NCBI GenBank assembly: GCA_964495085.1
Contig: CAZBUK010000091.1
Location: 1 to 14,689 of the forward strand
Direction of reading: 5' to 3'
DNA: 14,689 nucleotides
Origin: CAZBUK01 sp964495085
Lineage (GTDB): Bacteria > Bacteroidota > Ignavibacteria > T3Sed10-11
Shown: positions 1 to 7,210 of the stretch, piece after piece
How the letters are laid out: each line of letters begins with the position of its first letter
Position numbering within the stretch: the first letter of the stretch is position 1
The notes under the pieces: generated by a model
Databases searched by the model: none
Told to the model about the DNA's origin: nothing
What the model saw: the letters and a program-made list of their open reading frames with translations, nothing else
Position numbers and translations under genes: made by a program

Positions 1-138
1 CCCACAACCCCGACGATTTCGGCTTGGTGAACCTGAATCATTCAAAATTCTTTATTTTTTATTTTGGTCAGATGTGATCTCTAATCTCAATTCACCTTTG
101 TGCTTTTCTTTTCATTATATTCCCGGGAGTTGATATAT
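1..138. other. AT-rich region before the tricorn gene, no gene recognised
   Basis: No start-to-stop gene can be supported here. One forward frame is open from the window edge to a TGA near position 75 and could be the last two dozen codons of an upstream gene, but the residues match no family I know. Positions 40-66 are very T-rich. The stretch must contain the promoter and leader of the protease gene, but I cannot pick out a convincing -35/-10 pair. Confidence 0.3.
125..129 (+). promoter_or_regulatory. Ribosome binding site that sets the tricorn start
   Basis: GGGAG lies nine bases before the ATG at 139. A GTG at 100 is in frame and would add 13 residues, but nothing like a Shine-Dalgarno precedes it and the extra residues would push the signal peptide inward. 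The ATG at 139 is therefore the preferred start. Confidence 0.7.
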
Positions 139-3100
139 ATGTTTGCACATCGATTTTTCACAGGACTTATCCTTTCCCTGGTAATACTGTCGGCTGCGAA
201 TGCAGAGCCGACCCGGCTCGTCCGTCTTCCAACCGCCAGTGAAACTCACATAGCTTTCCTCCACGCCGGAGATCTCTGGGTCGTCGATCGAGCGGGAGGT
301 TCGGCACGCCGGCTCACCACATCCGAGGGAGTCGAAATGCTGCCGTATTTCTCACCTGACGGAAATATGATTGCATTTACCGGACAATACGACGGAAATA
401 CAGATGTATTCGTCGTTCCTGTCGAAGGCGGAGAGCCGAGGCGTCTGACCTATCATCCCGGCGTAGACCTGACGCGCGGATGGACGAACGACGGAAAATC
501 AGTGGTATTTTCATCGGGACGATCGAGTGCACCGATCGGCTATCCGAAGCTTTGGACGGTCCCGCACGATGGCGGATTCCCGGAGGTCCTTTCTCTCCCT
601 GCCGCCCATAAGGGAGTATTCTCCCCCGATGGGAGGCGCATGGCCTATGTCCCATATCCCGAAGCGAACAATGTCTGGCGGCACTATCGCGGCGGCAGAA
701 CCACGCCGATTTGGATCGCCGATCTGGCGACGATGGAGATCGAGAAAATCCCGCGTGAAAACAGCAACGATACCGATCCGATGTGGATCGGGACGACGGT
801 TTACTTCATATCGGATCGAAACGGCACTACGAACCTGTTCGGTTATGATACGGCGACCAAACAGCTCAACCAGCTGACGTTTCATGACGATTACGATGTC
901 CGTTCCGCCTCCGCGGGTGGAGGTAGGATCGTCTATGAACAGGCGGGATACATTCATTCGTACGAGCCGCAGACCGGGCGGAGCGCTCCCGTACCCATCG
1001 ACGTTACGGGCGATATCAATTGGGCCAGACCGAGATATACCGCGGTCGATGGAATGATTCGCAATTTCGATATTTCACCGGGAGGCGTGCGTGCCGTCTT
1101 CGAAGCTCGCGGAGATATCTTTTCGGTACCCGCCGAAAAAGGCGACGTCCGAAACCTGACGACGCAGCCCGGAGTGCATAATCGAAATCCACGGTGGTCT
1201 CCGGACGGAAAACATATCGCCTGGTTCTCCGACGAAGGGGGCGAATACCATCTCGTGCTGGGCGAACAGACCGGACTGGAACCCGTACGCCGCATAACCC
1301 TCGGCAGCTCCGGGTTTTATTATTTCCTCACATGGTCTCCCGATTCGAAGAAGCTCGCATTCACCGATAAGCACATGAATCTCTGGTATCTCGATATCAC
1401 TGGGGATAAACCGGTCCGGGTCGATACCGACACCTACGATCATCCCGTCCGTACCATGTTTCCGGTATGGTCTCCCGACTCGAAATGGTTAACCTATGCC
1501 AAGCGTCTTGAGAATCACATGCGGGCGGTTTTCGTCTATTCGCTCGCCCGGAATACAACCTTCCAGATCACCGACGGACTCTCCGATGCCATCACTCCGG
1601 CGTTCGACCGGAACGGAAAATATCTCTATTTCCTCGCCAGCACAAACTTCGGTCTGAATACCGGCTGGCTCGATATGATGGCGTTCGACAGGCCGGTGAC
1701 CCGAAGCGCCTATCTCGTCGTGTTGAGCAGAGATGAACCGTCCCCCCTCAAACCCGAGAGCGACGAGGAGAAACCCGATGAGGGCGACGGCGATAAGAAG
1801 GAGGAAGACAAATCCGGATCGACGGCAGATGTCCGGATCGATCTCGACGGCATCGATCAAAGGATACTCTCGGTGGAGAACATCCCACCCCGGAATTACA
1901 CCGCTCTTACCGCAGGCGAGGAAGGCTTCTTTTATTATACCGAGAACGTTCCGAATCAACAAGGATTGACCCTGCATTTCTACGACATGAAAAAGCGCGA
2001 ATCGACCGCAGCGCTCACCGGTATTCAGACCTACGCCGTTTCGGGTAACGGGAAGAAGATCCTGTACGGAGCGCAGGGGAATGTCTGGGGAATAGTCGAC
2101 GGCGATAAGGCGGCTAAGGTTGGTGACGGTAAACTGAACACCGGAGCGATGGAAATGCGGGTGGAGCCACGGAAAGAATGGGCGCAGATGTTCGACGAAG
2201 CATGGCGAATCAACCGGGATTATTTTTACGACCCTGGAATGCACGGCGCGGATTGGGACAAAAAGAGGGAAAAATACCTCGATTGGGTAAAACACGTCTC
2301 CCATCGCTCGGATCTGACATATATATTCCAGCATCTGATGGGAGAGCTGGCCGTGGGACATAGTTACGTGTTCGGTGGCGATTCGCCGAATCCCCCTTCG
2401 GTCCAGGTCGGTCTCCTCGGAGCCGATTATGAGATCGTCGACGGATATTATAAAATTACAAAGATATATACCGGCGAAAACTGGAATCCGGATCTGCGCG
2501 CGCCGCTGACCGAGCCCGGATTGAACATCCGGGAAGGAGAGTATATTCTGGCCGTGAACGGAAGACCTCTCCGGACACCGGTAAATATATACAGTCTGTT
2601 TGAAGCGACTGCGGGGAAACAAACAGTCCTGCTGATAAACGACCGTCCTTCGGAACAGGGAGCGCGCCGAGTCACGGTGGTTCCGGTAGCACAGGAAAAC
2701 GAACTCAGATCGCGTGACTGGGTTGAGCTTAACCGGCGAAGGGTCAACGAGTTGTCGGGCGGACGGCTGGCCTATGTATATCTTCCCAATACCGCCGGTG
2801 CGGGGTATACATATTTTAATCGATACTACTACTCGCAGCTGGATAAGCAGGGGGTTGTTATCGATGAACGATTCAACGGCGGCGGAACGGCGGCGGATTA
2901 TATCATCGAGATGCTGAATCGACCTGTGCTGAACTATTGGGCGACGCGCGACGGGAAGGATTTTAAAACCCCGCTCGCGGCCATCGACGGCCCGAAGGTC
3001 ATGATCGTGAACGAATGGGCCGGATCGGGAGGCGATGCGCTGCCGTACTATTTCAGGAAACGGGGAATCGGTCCGCTTATCGGCACACGTACATGGGGCG

Positions 3101-3369
3101 GATTGGTGGGCATTTACGACTATCCGGTACTCATCGACGGCGGTGGTGTGACCGCTCCGAGGGTTGCCTTTTATACGGTGGACGGCGGATGGCGGGTCGA
3201 GAACGAGGGGGTTGCGCCCGACATCGAGGTAGAACAGCAACCGGCGAGAATGAGAGACGGCGGCGATCCGCAGCTCGAACGTGCGGTGCAGGAAGCGTTG
3301 CGGCTGTTGGATGAAAATCCGCCCCGTGAAGTGCGGCGCGACCCGTATCCGGTGCGCGTGAAAAAATAG
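139..3369 (+). CDS. Secreted tricorn-like S41 family peptidase
   Basis: A 1076-residue protein with the layout of tricorn proteases: propellers, an S41 core and a PDZ domain. It starts with a signal peptide (hydrophobic stretch, then ANA before Glu-Pro at about residue 24), so it should act in the periplasm, unlike the cytosolic archaeal enzyme. Residues about 30-540 carry TolB/PD40-type propeller repeats of the form WSPDGK-x-IAF. Residues about 545-575 are a highly acidic Lys/Glu/Asp linker. The C1 region starts near residue 672, a PDZ domain covers about 755-850, and the catalytic C2 domain covers about 868-1031. Candidate catalytic residues by motif are His741 (VGHSYV), Ser963 (AGSGGD) and Glu1021 (ENEGVAPD). 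In Thermoplasma tricorn, as I recall it, a Ser precedes the His and an Asp follows the nucleophile; here both positions are Gly. The family degrades peptides released by larger proteases. It stands alone on its strand and converges on the CnoX-like gene. Family call firm, substrate unknown. Confidence 0.93.
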   Translation: MFAHRFFTGLILSLVILSAANAEPTRLVRLPTASETHIAFLHAGDLWVVDRAGGSARRLTTSEGVEMLPYFSPDGNMIAFTGQYDGNTDVFVVPVEGGEPRRLTYHPGVDLTRGWTNDGKSVVFSSGRSSAPIGYPKLWTVPHDGGFPEVLSLPAAHKGVFSPDGRRMAYVPYPEANNVWRHYRGGRTTPIWIADLATMEIEKIPRENSNDTDPMWIGTTVYFISDRNGTTNLFGYDTATKQLNQLTFHDDYDVRSASAGGGRIVYEQAGYIHSYEPQTGRSAPVPIDVTGDINWARPRYTAVDGMIRNFDISPGGVRAVFEARGDIFSVPAEKGDVRNLTTQPGVHNRNPRWSPDGKHIAWFSDEGGEYHLVLGEQTGLEPVRRITLGSSGFYYFLTWSPDSKKLAFTDKHMNLWYLDITGDKPVRVDTDTYDHPVRTMFPVWSPDSKWLTYAKRLENHMRAVFVYSLARNTTFQITDGLSDAITPAFDRNGKYLYFLASTNFGLNTGWLDMMAFDRPVTRSAYLVVLSRDEPSPLKPESDEEKPDEGDGDKKEEDKSGSTADVRIDLDGIDQRILSVENIPPRNYTALTAGEEGFFYYTENVPNQQGLTLHFYDMKKRESTAALTGIQTYAVSGNGKKILYGAQGNVWGIVDGDKAAKVGDGKLNTGAMEMRVEPRKEWAQMFDEAWRINRDYFYDPGMHGADWDKKREKYLDWVKHVSHRSDLTYIFQHLMGELAVGHSYVFGGDSPNPPSVQVGLLGADYEIVDGYYKITKIYTGENWNPDLRAPLTEPGLNIREGEYILAVNGRPLRTPVNIYSLFEATAGKQTVLLINDRPSEQGARRVTVVPVAQENELRSRDWVELNRRRVNELSGGRLAYVYLPNTAGAGYTYFNRYYYSQLDKQGVVIDERFNGGGTAADYIIEMLNRPVLNYWATRDGKDFKTPLAAIDGPKVMIVNEWAGSGGDALPYYFRKRGIGPLIGTRTWGGLVGIYDYPVLIDGGGVTAPRVAFYTVDGGWRVENEGVAPDIEVEQQPARMRDGGDPQLERAVQEALRLLDENPPREVRRDPYPVRVKK

Positions 3370-3387
3370 CGAGGCGATGTTTCGGGT

Positions 3388-3415
3388 TTCCGCCGGCGGT
3401 TAGTCGCCGGAGGAA
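3388..3415. terminator. GC-rich hairpin between convergent genes, possible bidirectional terminator
   Basis: Eleven-base arms (TTCCGCCGGCG and CGCCGGAGGAA) pair with one G/A mismatch around a six-base loop. It lies between the stops of two convergent genes (3369 and 3422), where a shared transcription end is expected. Neither side has a run of T, so it is not a textbook intrinsic terminator. It may instead be a processing or 3'-end protecting stem. Confidence 0.45.
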
Positions 3416-3421
3416 GGGTGG

Positions 3422-4237
3422 TCAGATATAGAGAGCGTTGCCGAAATCTCTGCGGTGAGCGAGCGTAACGGGATGCTCCTCGCCGAGGTATTTGAAGATG
3501 GCGATACATGCTTTTCGTGCACCGTCGTCGTCATAGTAGCGTTCGTTTCTGACAACGTAGATAAATTTCCCGAGCGCCGCGTCATAGTCCTCATTTTTAA
3601 AATCCTCTATCGCCGCACGATAGATGTCTTTAATCAGCGCATCGGGGAGGGGAACAATTCCACTGGATTTCTGTAGAAGGCTGCTGAGGGTCCTCAGCAT
3701 TTGCGCCGTCTCGAAATATGCGGAGTCCTCTTCTATCCCTTCGAGCATTCCAAGGGCGCGTTCAGGATCCGAGCGGAAAATCAAACTGCTCAAGAGTGTC
3801 CGCGCGCGGTGATTTCCCGGTTCGTTTGCAAGAATCGCTTCAAGCGAGCGGGAGGCATCCGCCGTTTTCCCCTCTTCGATCAGCTCCGCGGCACGATCCA
3901 TATCCTTGTCGAACCTGCCCGGAAGATTCTTTTTCAGCCATCGTTCGATCATCGGCTGAGGGAGTGTGCCGACGAACTCATTCACCGGCTCGCCGTCGAT
4001 AAAGAGCTTAACGTTGGGGATGCTCCGGATATTGTATTTTTGGGCGATATCGGGATGAGTTTCGGTGTTTACCTTTACCAGGTTCCATGTATCCGCGTTC
4101 GACTCCGCGAGTCGTTCAAGCACCGGACCGAGAACTCTGCATGGACCGCACCACTCCGCCCAGAAATCTACGAGCACCGGCTTCGTAAAGCTCGCCTCGA
4201 TCACCTCTTTATTGAAATCGTCAGTATCTTCTTTCAT
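3422..4237 (-). CDS. cnoX: Thioredoxin domain plus TPR protein, CnoX/YbbN type
   Basis: A 271-residue cytoplasmic protein with no signal peptide. Residues 1-105 are a thioredoxin domain with active site WCGPC (Cys30, Cys33) and cis-Pro at 74. Residues about 110-271 are helical TPR repeats. The end (YDDDGARKACIAIF, then LGEEHP and ALY) closely follows the C-terminal TPR module of the YbbN/CnoX family. CnoX proteins are chaperedoxins: they hold unfolding proteins during oxidative stress, protect their cysteines, and pass them to GroEL or DnaK. The E. coli member lacks the CxxC pair, whereas this one keeps both cysteines, so it should also be an active oxidoreductase. An in-frame ATG at 4294 would give 290 residues. 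It falls between the predicted -10 and the transcription start and has no ribosome site, so I prefer 4237. The 4237 start is itself imperfect, because GAGGA abuts the ATG with no spacer. Confidence 0.88.
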   Translation of the reverse strand: MKEDTDDFNKEVIEASFTKPVLVDFWAEWCGPCRVLGPVLERLAESNADTWNLVKVNTETHPDIAQKYNIRSIPNVKLFIDGEPVNEFVGTLPQPMIERWLKKNLPGRFDKDMDRAAELIEEGKTADASRSLEAILANEPGNHRARTLLSSLIFRSDPERALGMLEGIEEDSAYFETAQMLRTLSSLLQKSSGIVPLPDALIKDIYRAAIEDFKNEDYDAALGKFIYVVRNERYYDDDGARKACIAIFKYLGEEHPVTLAHRRDFGNALYI

Positions 4238-4296
4238 TCCTCGTCGGTTTATACAATGCAGATCGGTAATTCCCGGATCGATACCGGGTGACATCT

Positions 4297-4326
4297 AATA
4301 TACATGAAAACCGAATAAAATGACAA
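4297..4326 (-). promoter_or_regulatory. Sigma-70-like promoter for the CnoX-like gene
   Basis: Read on the minus strand: TTGTCA (4326-4321), an 18-base spacer, then TATATT (4302-4297). Both boxes are five of six to consensus. Transcription would begin near 4290, giving a leader of about 50 bases before the ATG at 4237. That leader holds the inverted repeat CCCGG-N7-CCGGG at about 4272-4288. The promoter starts just past the ferredoxin terminator, so the two genes look independently transcribed. Confidence 0.5.
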
Positions 4327-4397
4327 ACTGTAAAAACGCCGACGCGACGACTGCCGCCGCGAGAGCATGCCGGCATTCAATCCCGTTCAAAAAAACA

Positions 4398-4422
4398 AAA
4401 GGCGGAGCATGTCTCCGCCTTT
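4398..4422 (-). terminator. Rho-independent terminator of the ferredoxin gene
   Basis: The stem GGCGGAG / CTCCGCC, extended by three A-T pairs, encloses a five-base loop. On the minus strand it is followed by TTTTGTTTTTTTG, a classic U tract. It lies 26 bases past the ferredoxin stop. On the plus strand a short TTTAT also follows, but no rightward gene ends here. Confidence 0.88.
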
Positions 4423-4448
4423 ATGCTGGTAACCGAACCCGGCCGCCA

Positions 4449-4742
4449 TTACGGCGGCGTCAACCCGAAGCGTTCGTAGTTTTTCGGGATGAAGGATTTC
4501 CATTGTTCCGGTACTTCATCCTCGGTGAAGATGGCATCGACCGGACATTCGGGTTCGCACGCACCGCAGTCGATACACTCCTCCGGATGAATGTAGAGCA
4601 TCTCTTTATCGCTTTTCATTTTCTCCTTATCTTCATCGCTCAGGGTATAGCCCTCGGGGGGATAGATGCAATCTACCGGACAGACATCGACACAGGCAGT
4701 ATCGCATGTTCCGACACAGGGCTCTGCGATTATATAGGTCAT
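4449..4742 (-). CDS. Two-cluster (7Fe/8Fe-type) ferredoxin
   Basis: A 97-residue electron carrier. The first motif, CVGTCDTACVDVCPVDC, puts cysteines at 9, 13, 17, 21 and 25. The second, CIDCGACEPEC, puts them at 56, 59, 62 and 66. By analogy with Azotobacter ferredoxin I, Cys21, 56, 59 and 62 would hold a 4Fe-4S cluster and Cys9, 17 and 66 a 3Fe-4S cluster. Cys13 is spaced C-x3-C rather than the usual C-x2-C, so whether it makes the first cluster 4Fe-4S cannot be read from sequence. A Lys/Glu/Asp-rich insert of about 20 residues separates the two motifs. The start is supported by AAGGAG at 4755-4750, seven bases upstream. It is a single-gene unit between a sigma-54 promoter and a terminator, directly downstream of a sigma-54 activator gene. 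Its redox partner is not in the window. Confidence 0.93.
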   Translation of the reverse strand: MTYIIAEPCVGTCDTACVDVCPVDCIYPPEGYTLSDEDKEKMKSDKEMLYIHPEECIDCGACEPECPVDAIFTEDEVPEQWKSFIPKNYERFGLTPP

Positions 4743-4816
4743 TGTACTGCTCCTTATGTGGTATGTTGTGTGTGAAAGAAAGATCGATGGTTGATATTAT
4801 CTATAGACAATACAAG

Positions 4817-4832
4817 TGCAATGATTATGCCA
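4817..4832 (-). promoter_or_regulatory. Sigma-54 (-24/-12) promoter of the ferredoxin gene
   Basis: The minus strand reads TGGCATAATCATTGCA. This matches the consensus TGGCAYR-N4-TTGCW, with the invariant GG and GC at the correct spacing. With the C of TTGC at -12, transcription starts near 4806, giving a leader of about 64 bases that contains the AAGGAG ribosome site. The next gene upstream encodes a sigma-54 activator, which fits. Confidence 0.78.
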
Positions 4833-4891
4833 GAGGATAATACGGGATATGGGTCGAAAAGGGGGATAATTCGAAGGACGTTGAATACAAG

Positions 4892-4907
4892 GTGAGATAT
4901 ATGTCAC
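4892..4907. promoter_or_regulatory. 16-bp dyad, candidate enhancer site for the sigma-54 activator
   Basis: GTGAGATATATGTCAC is palindromic apart from one mismatched pair (4896 with 4903). Its centre is about 94 bases upstream of the predicted ferredoxin transcription start, within the usual range for sigma-54 enhancers. GTGA and TCAC are separated by eight bases rather than the six of a CRP/FNR site. That the neighbouring activator binds it is inference. Confidence 0.4.
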
Positions 4908-4926
4908 TCCCGTGATAATATTCTCA

Positions 4927-6327
4927 TTATATCGCTGGTTTCCGCTGTATACCGAGCTTCTTCATCCTGCTTCTCAATGTTCCGTAATTCATGCCGAGCA
5001 TACTGGCAGCGCCGTCCATTCCTTTGATCTTCCCGCCGGTCAGTTTAAGTACGTGTGAAATATAATCCCGCTCGAGATCGATGAGCGTGGGGAGGGATTG
5101 CGTGAGATCGGAGATCAGGCGGCCGGCGGGGATGGTATTATCGAGATGCGGCAGGTCTTCGGGCCTGATTACCCCGTCGGTACAGAGCACGGCAGCCCGT
5201 TCGATGGCGTTCTCAAGTTCCCGCACGTTCCCGGGCCAGTCGTACGCGCAGAGTATCTCGACCGCCTCTTTGCTGATGGTCAATTCCTGTTTATAATTCT
5301 TTTTCGAAAACAGTCTCAGGAAGTGGTGGATAAGCAGGGGGATATCGTCTCTCCGGTCCTTCAGATCGGGCAGATGGATCTGTATCACGTTTAAACGGTA
5401 AAAGAGATCGCTCCGGAATCGGTTCTCCTCGACGGCTTTCTCGAGGTTCTGTTGCGTCGCGGCAAGAAGCCGCACGTCGATAGTTTTCGTCTGTTCGCTG
5501 CCGACCGGTTTTATCTGCCAGTTCTCTATCACGCGGAGCAGCTTCGTCTGCAGCGGAAGCGGCATCTCCGCGATCTCGTCGAGCATGAGCGTTCCTCCGT
5601 CCGCGGCTTCAAACAATCCTTTATGTGTTTTCACGGCGCCGGTGAATGCGCCCTTCTCGTAACCGAAGAGTTCGCTTTCGAGAAGGGTTTCGGGGATCGC
5701 GCTGCAGTTGATCGCAATGAACGGTTTATCCCGCCGCATGCTGTTATAATGAATCGCCCTCGCCGCCATCTCCTTGCCGGTCCCGCTGCTTCCGGTTATC
5801 AGCACGCTCGCATTTGTCCGCGCAACCTTTCCAATGAGGTTGAACACCGTCTGCATTGCGGGCGTCTTCCCGACGATGCTCTCGAACGAGAACTGCTGTT
5901 TGATCTCGTTCCGGAGATGTGCGACCTGTTTCTGTAAAATTTTCCGCTGAACCGCGTTGCGGATCGATCGGAGCAGCTTCTCCTCGCTGAACGGGTCGCC
6001 GATATAATCGAACGCGCCCCACCGCATCGCCTCGACCGCGTCGTCTACGTTGTTCGTGTTATTGACAAGGATACAGGCGCACTTCGGACTGTGATGTCTG
6101 ATCGCACGAAGCATCTTCTCGGTATCGTATTTGCCCGCCGCGGATTCAAGGATCGCGACATCAAACGTATGTCTCCGCAGCGATGCGAGCGCATCGTGTT
6201 CGCTCCCGTTCAACGTGACGGTATATCGTTTTTCTCTGAGTGAATTGATCACCTCGCCGGGAATGATCACTCCCGGTGCGACAACCAGGATGGAGATGGA
6301 TGAGGGTTTCTGTTTGAGTGCCGACAT
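4927..6327 (-). CDS. Sigma-54-dependent activator with a degenerate receiver domain
   Basis: A 466-residue bacterial enhancer-binding protein of NtrC-family layout. Residues 11-127 have a receiver fold, but the acidic pair of the pocket is replaced by Ala-Pro (VVAPG). The phospho-acceptor position is Glu61 (AILES) and the conserved Lys position is Asp111 (IGDPF). Phosphorylation control is therefore unlikely, a situation known from FleQ. The AAA+ domain (about 148-396) has Walker A GSSGTGKE (Lys185), the sigma-54 contact loop GAFTGA (226-231), Walker B LMLDE (Asp250-Glu251), the FRSDLFYRLN arginine-finger region (304-313) and WPGNVRELEN (364-373). Walker A usually reads GESGTGKE; here the Glu is Ser. 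The C-terminus is a Fis-type helix-turn-helix ending TLRSRMKKLGI, resembling FhlA-like activators. No good ribosome site precedes the ATG, but no other in-frame start exists nearby. No sensor kinase is adjacent. The likely target is the ferredoxin promoter 95 bases beyond its stop. Confidence 0.93.
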   Translation of the reverse strand: MSALKQKPSSISILVVAPGVIIPGEVINSLREKRYTVTLNGSEHDALASLRRHTFDVAILESAAGKYDTEKMLRAIRHHSPKCACILVNNTNNVDDAVEAMRWGAFDYIGDPFSEEKLLRSIRNAVQRKILQKQVAHLRNEIKQQFSFESIVGKTPAMQTVFNLIGKVARTNASVLITGSSGTGKEMAARAIHYNSMRRDKPFIAINCSAIPETLLESELFGYEKGAFTGAVKTHKGLFEAADGGTLMLDEIAEMPLPLQTKLLRVIENWQIKPVGSEQTKTIDVRLLAATQQNLEKAVEENRFRSDLFYRLNVIQIHLPDLKDRRDDIPLLIHHFLRLFSKKNYKQELTISKEAVEILCAYDWPGNVRELENAIERAAVLCTDGVIRPEDLPHLDNTIPAGRLISDLTQSLPTLIDLERDYISHVLKLTGGKIKGMDGAASMLGMNYGTLRSRMKKLGIQRKPAI

Positions 6328-6359
6328 ACAGCCGCTTGATGTATTAGAAGTGTTTTTGT

Positions 6360-6365
6360 ATTATC
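6360..6365 (-). promoter_or_regulatory. Candidate -10 box for the activator gene
   Basis: The minus strand reads GATAAT, five of six to consensus, about 33 bases before the ATG at 6327. No good -35 box lies at the right distance. Instead, one arm of the 11-bp inverted repeat (6377-6387) falls close upstream, which would suit an activator-dependent or repressed promoter. Confidence 0.35.
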
Positions 6366-6376
6366 ACTATGGTTGC

Positions 6377-6446
6377 ATCCGGGAATCCGAACTCCCGGGA
6401 TGGACCGCCGGGGACAGTGCGGCAGCACGTGCGTCGATTCCCGGAT
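6377..6446. repeat. 11-bp perfect inverted repeat in the divergent promoter region
   Basis: ATCCGGGAATC at 6377-6387 is the exact reverse complement of GATTCCCGGAT at 6436-6446. A related TCCCGGGAT sits at 6393-6401. The same core, ATTCCCGGATC, occurs at 4269-4279 in the predicted leader of the CnoX-like gene. The arms flank the divergent candidate -10 boxes at 6360-6365 and 6453-6458, at about -35 on each side. An operator for one regulator is possible. Against this, a similar GATTCCCGGA also occurs inside the protease gene near 574. Confidence 0.4.
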
Positions 6447-6452
6447 CCAATG

Positions 6453-6458
6453 TATAAA
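6453..6458 (+). promoter_or_regulatory. Candidate -10 box for the rightward thioredoxin-like gene
   Basis: TATAAA lies 42 bases before the ATG at 6501. The -35 position is not recognisable and is partly occupied by the inverted-repeat arm at 6436-6446. This would be the promoter for the rightward group of three genes. Confidence 0.35.
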
Positions 6459-6500
6459 GATAGAAGTAAATCGACTCGAATTCAAGGCGGATGAATCGTT

Positions 6501-7154
6501 ATGAACTCTATCGCGGTCGCGTTTTTATTCCTCGCATCTCTCTTATTCCAGGCTGAATATGCCGTTATACAGTCGGTGCCGGTCGCCGACATCAGCAGGA
6601 AGCTTGAACAATTAATCCACGATCGCGAGATCCCGCCGGACGATGCCGCGGCTATCCGTGGAGCGCTCAGGTTTGCGGATTTTCATGGAACAGGAATCGA
6701 CGGCCGGCCCGTAAATCCTCTTCAATCGGATGAACCGGGCTACCTGTCCTCACGCATCCTGCTTTTCGGCTATTATGCGGAGTGGTGCTCGAACTGCCGT
6801 CATAACCTCCCTTCCGCGCTCCGGCTCTATGAAGAGTACCATGAGCTCGGTCTGGACTTCGTATTCACCTTCCTCTACAGTAATCCGGATAGGGTTAAAA
6901 AATATGTCGCGGATCATGGATTGCCGTTCCCGGTTCTCATCGGAAGCGAAGACCGGCAGGTAAATCCGGATATACGGCTGCAGACGACTCACTATGCCCT
7001 TCGTTCGATGTTCGATGATTATCGCCGGTGGGGGACGCCTTTCTATATACTTTTCGACAAGCAGGAACCCGATAGGTGGCATATCGTTGTGGGGGAGTTC
7101 TTCGAATCCGATATAGAGGCGTTTCTTCAAACGCGATTGGCGCAGACGAGATAG
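6501..7154 (+). CDS. Exported thioredoxin-like (TlpA/redoxin type) protein
   Basis: A 217-residue protein. The first 17 residues are a hydrophobic segment without the usual positive charges, either a weak signal peptide or a membrane anchor. A helical linker follows, then a thioredoxin fold from about residue 60. It has active site WCSNC (Cys96, Cys99) and the cis-Pro loop WGTPF (Pro180). The CSNC dipeptide differs from the CGPC of the other two thioredoxin-fold proteins in this window. Proteins of this type act on disulfides in the envelope, but no substrate can be named. AAGGCGG at 6484-6490 is a fair ribosome site, ten bases from the ATG. An ATG at 6491 is out of frame and ignored. It leads a same-strand group with NhaC (90-base gap) and a TPR-TlpA protein (91-base gap), a likely but unproven operon. 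Confidence 0.82.
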   Translation: MNSIAVAFLFLASLLFQAEYAVIQSVPVADISRKLEQLIHDREIPPDDAAAIRGALRFADFHGTGIDGRPVNPLQSDEPGYLSSRILLFGYYAEWCSNCRHNLPSALRLYEEYHELGLDFVFTFLYSNPDRVKKYVADHGLPFPVLIGSEDRQVNPDIRLQTTHYALRSMFDDYRRWGTPFYILFDKQEPDRWHIVVGEFFESDIEAFLQTRLAQTR

Positions 7155-7210
7155 AGCCTCCGCTCTCGTACGCACGTTCGCCGTAGAGCGACAATCCGCC
7201 GGTTACCTCG

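Noticed and set aside
1489..3240. A 583-codon open frame on the minus strand, antisense to the protease gene
   Set aside because: It lies wholly inside a well-supported gene, has no recognisable domain or ribosome site, and such antisense frames are common in GC-rich genes.
4238..4294. Start of the CnoX-like protein at 4294
   Set aside because: This ATG lies between the predicted -10 box and the transcription start and has no ribosome site; the thioredoxin fold begins properly from 4237.
6410..6436. GG and GC pairs resembling a second sigma-54 promoter before the thioredoxin-like gene
   Set aside because: The spacing between GG and GC is two bases short of the -24/-12 requirement.
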